Shown one piece after another: positions 25,046 to 28,088 of a stretch of DNA of 28,088 bases (positions are counted from its first letter, which is position 1; every line of letters starts with the position of its first letter). The position numbers and the translations under genes were made by a program. Below the pieces are notes generated by a model. It made no database searches and was not told the DNA's origin. It saw only the letters and a list, made by a program, of their open reading frames with translations. Origin of the DNA: JAVXAG01 sp040307645 (lineage in GTDB: Bacteria > Bacillota > Clostridia > Peptostreptococcales > Anaerovoracaceae); the NCBI GenBank assembly GCA_040307645.1, contig JAWRJF010000047.1, positions 1 to 28,088 of the forward strand, given 5' to 3'.

Positions 25046-25054
25046 TGTTATAAC
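25026..25054 (+). promoter_or_regulatory. Promoter of the GntR regulator with overlapping palindrome
   Basis: TTGAAA (25026-25031), 17 bp, TATAAC (25049-25054), inside the end of ftcD. TTATAA-TG-TTATAA (25040-25053) overlaps the -10. It shares TGTTATAA with the hutH upstream palindrome, hinting at one regulator for both. Confidence 0.5.
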
Positions 25055-25087
25055 TATATAGGAACAAGTAAAATATAGGAGAAAGTT

Positions 25088-25765
25088 ATGACAGAAAACG
25101 GCAGCTGCTCCAATGCATCTTCCCTTACCGATGAAATTGCTGATATAATACGTGAACGTATTTTAAATGGGGAATATCATATTGGAGAAAAAATAAAAGA
25201 AAATCAAATTGCAACAGAATTAAGAGTAAGCAGAACACCAATACGGGAGGCCTTTAAACAGTTAGAGAGTGAAGGCTTAATTGATTATATACCCAACAGA
25301 GGATGCTTTGCTAAAGGGTTTACTAAGCAGGATATAGATGATATATATGCAGTAAGAAAGGCATTAGAGGTTCTTGCCGTTGAGTGGGCAGTTGATAGAA
25401 TTACGCCTAAAGAGCTAGACCAATTAAAGGAACAATGTGATCTTATGGAGTTTTATTCCAACCGTAAAGACTCTAAAAAAGTTCTTGAACTTAACAAAGA
25501 TTTTCATGATATAATATATAATTCTACAGGAAGTAGATTTATGGCTCAGGCATTAAGGACTTATAAAGAATATATAGAACAGACGAAAAAGGTCATTTAT
25601 TATGAGCAGGTTCATCTTAATCAGTTACTAAAAGAACATAAATTAATTTTCGAGGCTATAAAGAATAAGGATGTTGATGCGGCAACCAAAGCTATTGCGG
25701 AACATTTAGATGGCTCGAAGAGAAGAGCAGAGATTGTCTGGAAGATAAACGAAAAGAAAAAATAA
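25088..25765 (+). CDS. GntR-family (FadR/FCD-type) regulator, probably of the hut operon
   Basis: 225 residues. The N-terminal winged helix (about 14-75) contains RERILNGEYHIGEKIKE, then ATELRVSRTPIREAFKQLES. The C-terminal FCD domain shows the metal/ligand histidines His140 (FHDII), His184 (EHKLI) and His206 (EHL). FCD regulators usually respond to small carboxylic acids; urocanate or a formiminoglutamate-like ligand is plausible (inference). Its AGGAG site is 8 nt before the ATG. It can be transcribed with hut or from its own promoter. The usual hut regulators (HutP, HutC) are not in the window. A strong terminator follows. Confidence 0.88.
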   Translation: MTENGSCSNASSLTDEIADIIRERILNGEYHIGEKIKENQIATELRVSRTPIREAFKQLESEGLIDYIPNRGCFAKGFTKQDIDDIYAVRKALEVLAVEWAVDRITPKELDQLKEQCDLMEFYSNRKDSKKVLELNKDFHDIIYNSTGSRFMAQALRTYKEYIEQTKKVIYYEQVHLNQLLKEHKLIFEAIKNKDVDAATKAIAEHLDGSKRRAEIVWKINEKKK

Positions 25766-25766
25766 T

Positions 25767-25804
25767 ATAAAAGCACAGTCATAGGGCTGTGCTTTTATAT
25801 TTAT
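25767..25804 (+). terminator. Terminator of the hut/GntR region
   Basis: A 14-bp stem, ATATAAAAGCACAG with CTGTGCTTTTATAT, with an 8-nt loop. The right arm is T-rich. Confidence 0.9.
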
Positions 25805-25825
25805 AAAATGGATAAATATACGAGA

Positions 25826-25853
25826 AAAGAGCTCCATATTTGATGGAGCTCTC
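25826..25853 (-). terminator. Second hairpin, possible terminator of the DUF4430 gene
   Basis: A 10-bp stem, AGAGCTCCAT/ATGGAGCTCT, with a 5-nt loop. On the minus strand it ends in TTTTC; on the plus strand no T-run follows. It lies about 130 nt past the DUF4430 stop. Confidence 0.55.
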
Positions 25854-25984
25854 TTCCCGAAAGTGTGTGTGTGTATTCAATAAAAGAAGGAAAGTTTGCA
25901 TAAATTAATATTTCAAACCCTATTGAACAATATCATTATACCTTGGGATTGTGATGACTTTGTGTAGGTAAACAGATTTTTTAA

Positions 25985-26422
25985 TTATTTTTGTCCTTGT
26001 GTCCTTATAAACTTCCATTGAATACTATCACCATCTTTCACAGCATATTCTGATTGGGATTTGTTTGAATATTCATTGTTTATTGTATATACCCATGATT
26101 TTCCTTTTATGAAATAATCGTTAATTACATTATCTATACCTTGAATATAATTATTTGTTGTTTCAACAGTTACGGGTATATCGTTTACATTACAGTATAA
26201 CTGAGTTAGATCTAATACTGACGAACCCTCCTCAACTGAAAATTCAGCATTTATAATATCGGGTATTTTGGATTTCTCAGGAAAATCTATAGAAATTGTA
26301 ACACTAATAGGATGTACTATTGGCCCGTTTTTCTCTTTTTTTGAGTTACAACTAAACAAAGAAAGAGAGATACACATAATTAATGAGACAATAATAATTT
26401 TTTTTGATATAGTATTTTTCAT
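25985..26422 (-). CDS. DUF4430-domain lipoprotein
   Basis: 145 residues with a Lys-rich start, a hydrophobic stretch and the lipobox LFSC (Cys25), so a surface-anchored lipoprotein. The mature region (about 60-140) has SVLDLTQLYCNVNDIPV, then IKGKSWVYTINNEYSNK and VKDGDSIQWKF, which fit the DUF4430 (transcobalamin C-terminal-like) domain: a beta-rich fold often in adhesins or cobalamin-related surface proteins. The ligand is unknown. AAGGAGAATTATTCT precedes the ATG. A weak promoter (TTATAA, 17 bp, TATACT) lies between it and the upstream gene. Confidence 0.8.
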   Translation of the reverse strand: MKNTISKKIIIVSLIMCISLSLFSCNSKKEKNGPIVHPISVTISIDFPEKSKIPDIINAEFSVEEGSSVLDLTQLYCNVNDIPVTVETTNNYIQGIDNVINDYFIKGKSWVYTINNEYSNKSQSEYAVKDGDSIQWKFIRTQGQK

Positions 26423-26455
26423 AGAATAATTCTCCTTTCATAAGAAACTACTTTT

Positions 26456-26484
26456 AGTATAACATAATGCATAGTTTTTTATAA
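26456..26484 (-). promoter_or_regulatory. Candidate promoter of the DUF4430 gene
   Basis: On the minus strand, TTATAA (26484-26479), 17 bp, TATACT (26461-26456), 34 nt before the start codon. The -35 is weak and overlaps the upstream stop. Confidence 0.4.
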
Positions 26485-27882
26485 CTGTTGGGAGGATAAT
26501 AAATCAAATAATTCCTCCATAGCCTCGGCTTCAGCATCGTATACTATTTCCCCGGCAATAATAGTCATTGTGGCATGAAGCTTGAAAAATTTATCTAGAT
26601 TGCACTGTAGAATGTCTTCGTCAAATACAGTGAAGTCTGCTAATTTACCTGTTTCAATACTTCCCAATTGTTCTGATAATCCAATAATTTCTGAAGCTTT
26701 AATTGTTAAATTATCTAGGGCTTCAGCAACACTCGTTACATAGTAAGAAAGATTGTCATCATTTGTATTGGTTGACCAAGTGGAAACAAAGGTATCCACA
26801 GACTGAAACTCTTCCTTTAACTCTTTACTTATATCATAGTCAGAAGCGATAACCAAGTTGCAATTTTTATATCCATTTTTTCTGACTAGATCAAAACCTT
26901 TATAAATCATTAGTGTAGCTTTTTCATCAAGTCCATCTGCATGAACATTGAAACCCTTATCACAGACGCTTAATAGGATTCTATTAAGTGCATCTTGTGA
27001 AAACTCACTACTTTTTACAGCAAGCTTTAGAGTGTCATATTTTACTATCTCTCCAATTTCAATGCAACTTGTTTTTTTGGACATAAGAATATGACATATT
27101 GTATCTGGAATTAAAGGTTTATTCACATAAAATGATCCTAAAAACCTCTGCTTTATAGTACCTTCCGTGGCAATTTCCATTAAGGAGTTTTGGTATATAT
27201 CGTCAAAATAATCTGGCGAACAAAGATTGAATAAAGTTGTGTACCCTTTATCACAATAGAATTCTGCCAGCTGGTTTACACTAGACTCAACGTCTTCAAA
27301 ATCAAAAGGGATGAATAAGTTTAATATATAGGAAGTGGTAATAAATTCAACACATTCTTCTGCAGCTGTATCTTCAATAATTTCCTTTGCGGCATCATTA
27401 TAGATGCAGTGAACACAGCTAGAGCCTAATAGAATAATGGGAATATCAGTTTCTATATTACCTAACAGGTCAACAAAAGAAGTTTCGTCATCTTTACCAT
27501 CTAGAATTTCTTCATTATATCCATATCCAAAATAAACCATATTATCATCATTATCTGCAACGTAGTTTGATAGATTATATAGAATGGTATCCAAGTCCCA
27601 ATCGTAATCGATGGCAAAATATCTATCAGCAAATGTCTTTAATACCGGGGTACCGAAGGCGTTTATAAATCCAGGGTACATATACTTATTTTCCAAATCA
27701 ACAATAGAGGTTTTGTCAGAAACTAAATGATCCATTGCTTCGAAATCGCCTACAGCTAGTATTTTTGAATTACTACAAGCCACTGCCGTTGCCCATGGAA
27801 AATTAGAATCTTGTGTATAAATATGTCCATTCATATATATAACATCTGCCTTTTCGGTTTTTTTAAATAAATTAAAAGCCAT
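26479..27882 (-). CDS. Amidohydrolase-family protein lacking the HxH metal motif (possible pseudoenzyme)
   Basis: 467 residues of the YtcJ-like amidohydrolase type: VIYMNGHIYTQDSNFPWATA near the N-terminus, KYMYPGFINAF, a late VHADG, and the end motif LGSIETGKLADFTVFDEDIL. The PGFIDxHxH position reads PGFINAFGTP (70-79), so both histidines are replaced by Phe76 and Thr78. Other metal ligands cannot be assigned with confidence. It could still bind a ligand or be inactive. The protein is shorter than typical YtcJ (over 500). The ATG follows AGGAGG closely. The DUF2284 gene is divergent and the DUF4430 gene follows 56 nt later. Confidence 0.8.
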   Translation of the reverse strand: MAFNLFKKTEKADVIYMNGHIYTQDSNFPWATAVACSNSKILAVGDFEAMDHLVSDKTSIVDLENKYMYPGFINAFGTPVLKTFADRYFAIDYDWDLDTILYNLSNYVADNDDNMVYFGYGYNEEILDGKDDETSFVDLLGNIETDIPIILLGSSCVHCIYNDAAKEIIEDTAAEECVEFITTSYILNLFIPFDFEDVESSVNQLAEFYCDKGYTTLFNLCSPDYFDDIYQNSLMEIATEGTIKQRFLGSFYVNKPLIPDTICHILMSKKTSCIEIGEIVKYDTLKLAVKSSEFSQDALNRILLSVCDKGFNVHADGLDEKATLMIYKGFDLVRKNGYKNCNLVIASDYDISKELKEEFQSVDTFVSTWSTNTNDDNLSYYVTSVAEALDNLTIKASEIIGLSEQLGSIETGKLADFTVFDEDILQCNLDKFFKLHATMTIIAGEIVYDAEAEAMEELFDLLSSQQL

Positions 27883-27915
27883 AATTCCTCCTAAATCCTA
27901 AATATATATATAATA

Positions 27916-27945
27916 TTATCACAGAACCAAATATTGTGGTATATT
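27916..27945 (+). promoter_or_regulatory. Candidate promoter of the DUF2284 gene
   Basis: TTATCA (27916-27921), 18 bp, then an extended -10, TGGTATATT (TATATT at 27940-27945), 33 nt before the start codon. Confidence 0.45.
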
Positions 27946-27977
27946 TAAATTAAATAAATGGAAAGCAGGTGACCACT

Positions 27978-28088
27978 ATGAAAATAGAAACATATGAGAA
28001 TACAGTTAGTGTTGCAGAATATGTAGAGAATTATGTAAATGTTGAGGAATTCTTAGAGTATTGTAAAGAATGCAGAGAATATAATAAG
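27978..28088 (+). CDS. DUF2284 metal-binding protein, N-terminal fragment (runs off the window)
   Basis: An ATG at 27978, preceded by AGGTG, opens a frame of 37 codons to the window end with no stop. It reads MKIETYENTVSVAEYVENYV, then NVEEFLEYCKECREYNK. The spaced cysteines (CKEC) after a helical start resemble DUF2284, whose members continue with more cysteines and are predicted to bind metal. Only the start is visible, so this is provisional. It is divergent from the amidohydrolase-like gene. Confidence 0.65.
   Translation, partial: MKIETYENTVSVAEYVENYVNVEEFLEYCKECREYNK

Noticed and set aside
25863..25874. (GT)6 tract as a phase-variable repeat
   Set aside because: It lies between two terminators, not in a gene or a recognisable promoter, so there is no target for phase variation.
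1..28088. TAG as a general sense codon in this organism
   Set aside because: rpsF, hutH and hutU all end in TAG followed by or overlapping the next gene's ribosome binding site, so TAG is a normal stop here. Site-specific read-through in the kinase remains open.
1..28088. CRISPR array, tRNA or rRNA genes
   Set aside because: No regularly spaced repeats, no cloverleaf-like T-loop/anticodon arrangement and no rRNA-like sequence were seen. The GGGGGTTCATCC at 12575-12586 looks slightly T-arm-like but has no acceptor or anticodon arms.

Overview
The window is AT-rich DNA from a low-GC Gram-positive anaerobe, most likely a Clostridia-type Firmicute. The signs are strong AGGAGG-type ribosome binding sites, sigma-A-like promoters, an rpsF-ssb-rpsR operon, lipoproteins with Firmicute lipoboxes, IS256-, ISLre2- and IS110-type elements, and DUF1667, DUF2148 and DUF2284 proteins common in anaerobes. 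I ran no database search; species is not assigned.

Region 1 (1-7552). The left edge is the end of an IS256-type element. It abuts the terminator of a five-gene minus-strand operon (6802 down to 239): a GlpA-like FAD dehydrogenase with a BFD iron-sulfur domain, an NAD(P)/FAD oxidoreductase, a DUF1667 protein, an FGGY kinase and an alkyl-DHAP-synthase-like FAD oxidase. A divergent TetR regulator (6992-7552) and a palindrome just downstream of the operon's -10 box suggest repression. The FGGY kinase has an in-frame TAG at 2197-2199, after which the conserved C-terminus continues to a TAA that overlaps the next start codon. The set suggests oxidation of a phosphorylated glycerol derivative, possibly an ether lipid; that is a hypothesis.

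Region 2 (7571-14394). Housekeeping and orphan genes: a TPR-like protein, plsC-trxA, a PAP2 phosphatase overlapping cysK, a PucR-type regulator, a DUF2148 ferredoxin-like protein and a nucleotidyltransferase. Between the convergent PucR and DUF2148 genes lies an unassigned sequence (about 12551-12667) with three sets of complementary segments, one of them 14 bp.

Region 3 (14416-15910). An insertion-sequence graveyard: a 67-bp solo copy of the IS256 end seen at the left edge, the C-terminus of an ISLre2 transposase, unassigned debris, and an IS110 transposase pseudogene with an in-frame TAG and no C-terminus.

Region 4 (15911-25765). A lipoprotein of unknown function, then rpsF-ssb-rpsR with a leader hairpin, then a complete histidine-to-glutamate operon: hutH, hutU, hutI, a formimino-THF cyclodeaminase and ftcD, followed by a GntR/FCD regulator. 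The pathway is the tetrahydrofolate-linked route: histidine, urocanate, imidazolonepropionate, formiminoglutamate, then glutamate plus formimino-THF, then methenyl-THF and ammonia.

Region 5 (25985-28088). A DUF4430 lipoprotein, an amidohydrolase-like protein that has lost its HxH metal motif, and divergently the start of a DUF2284 protein cut by the window end.
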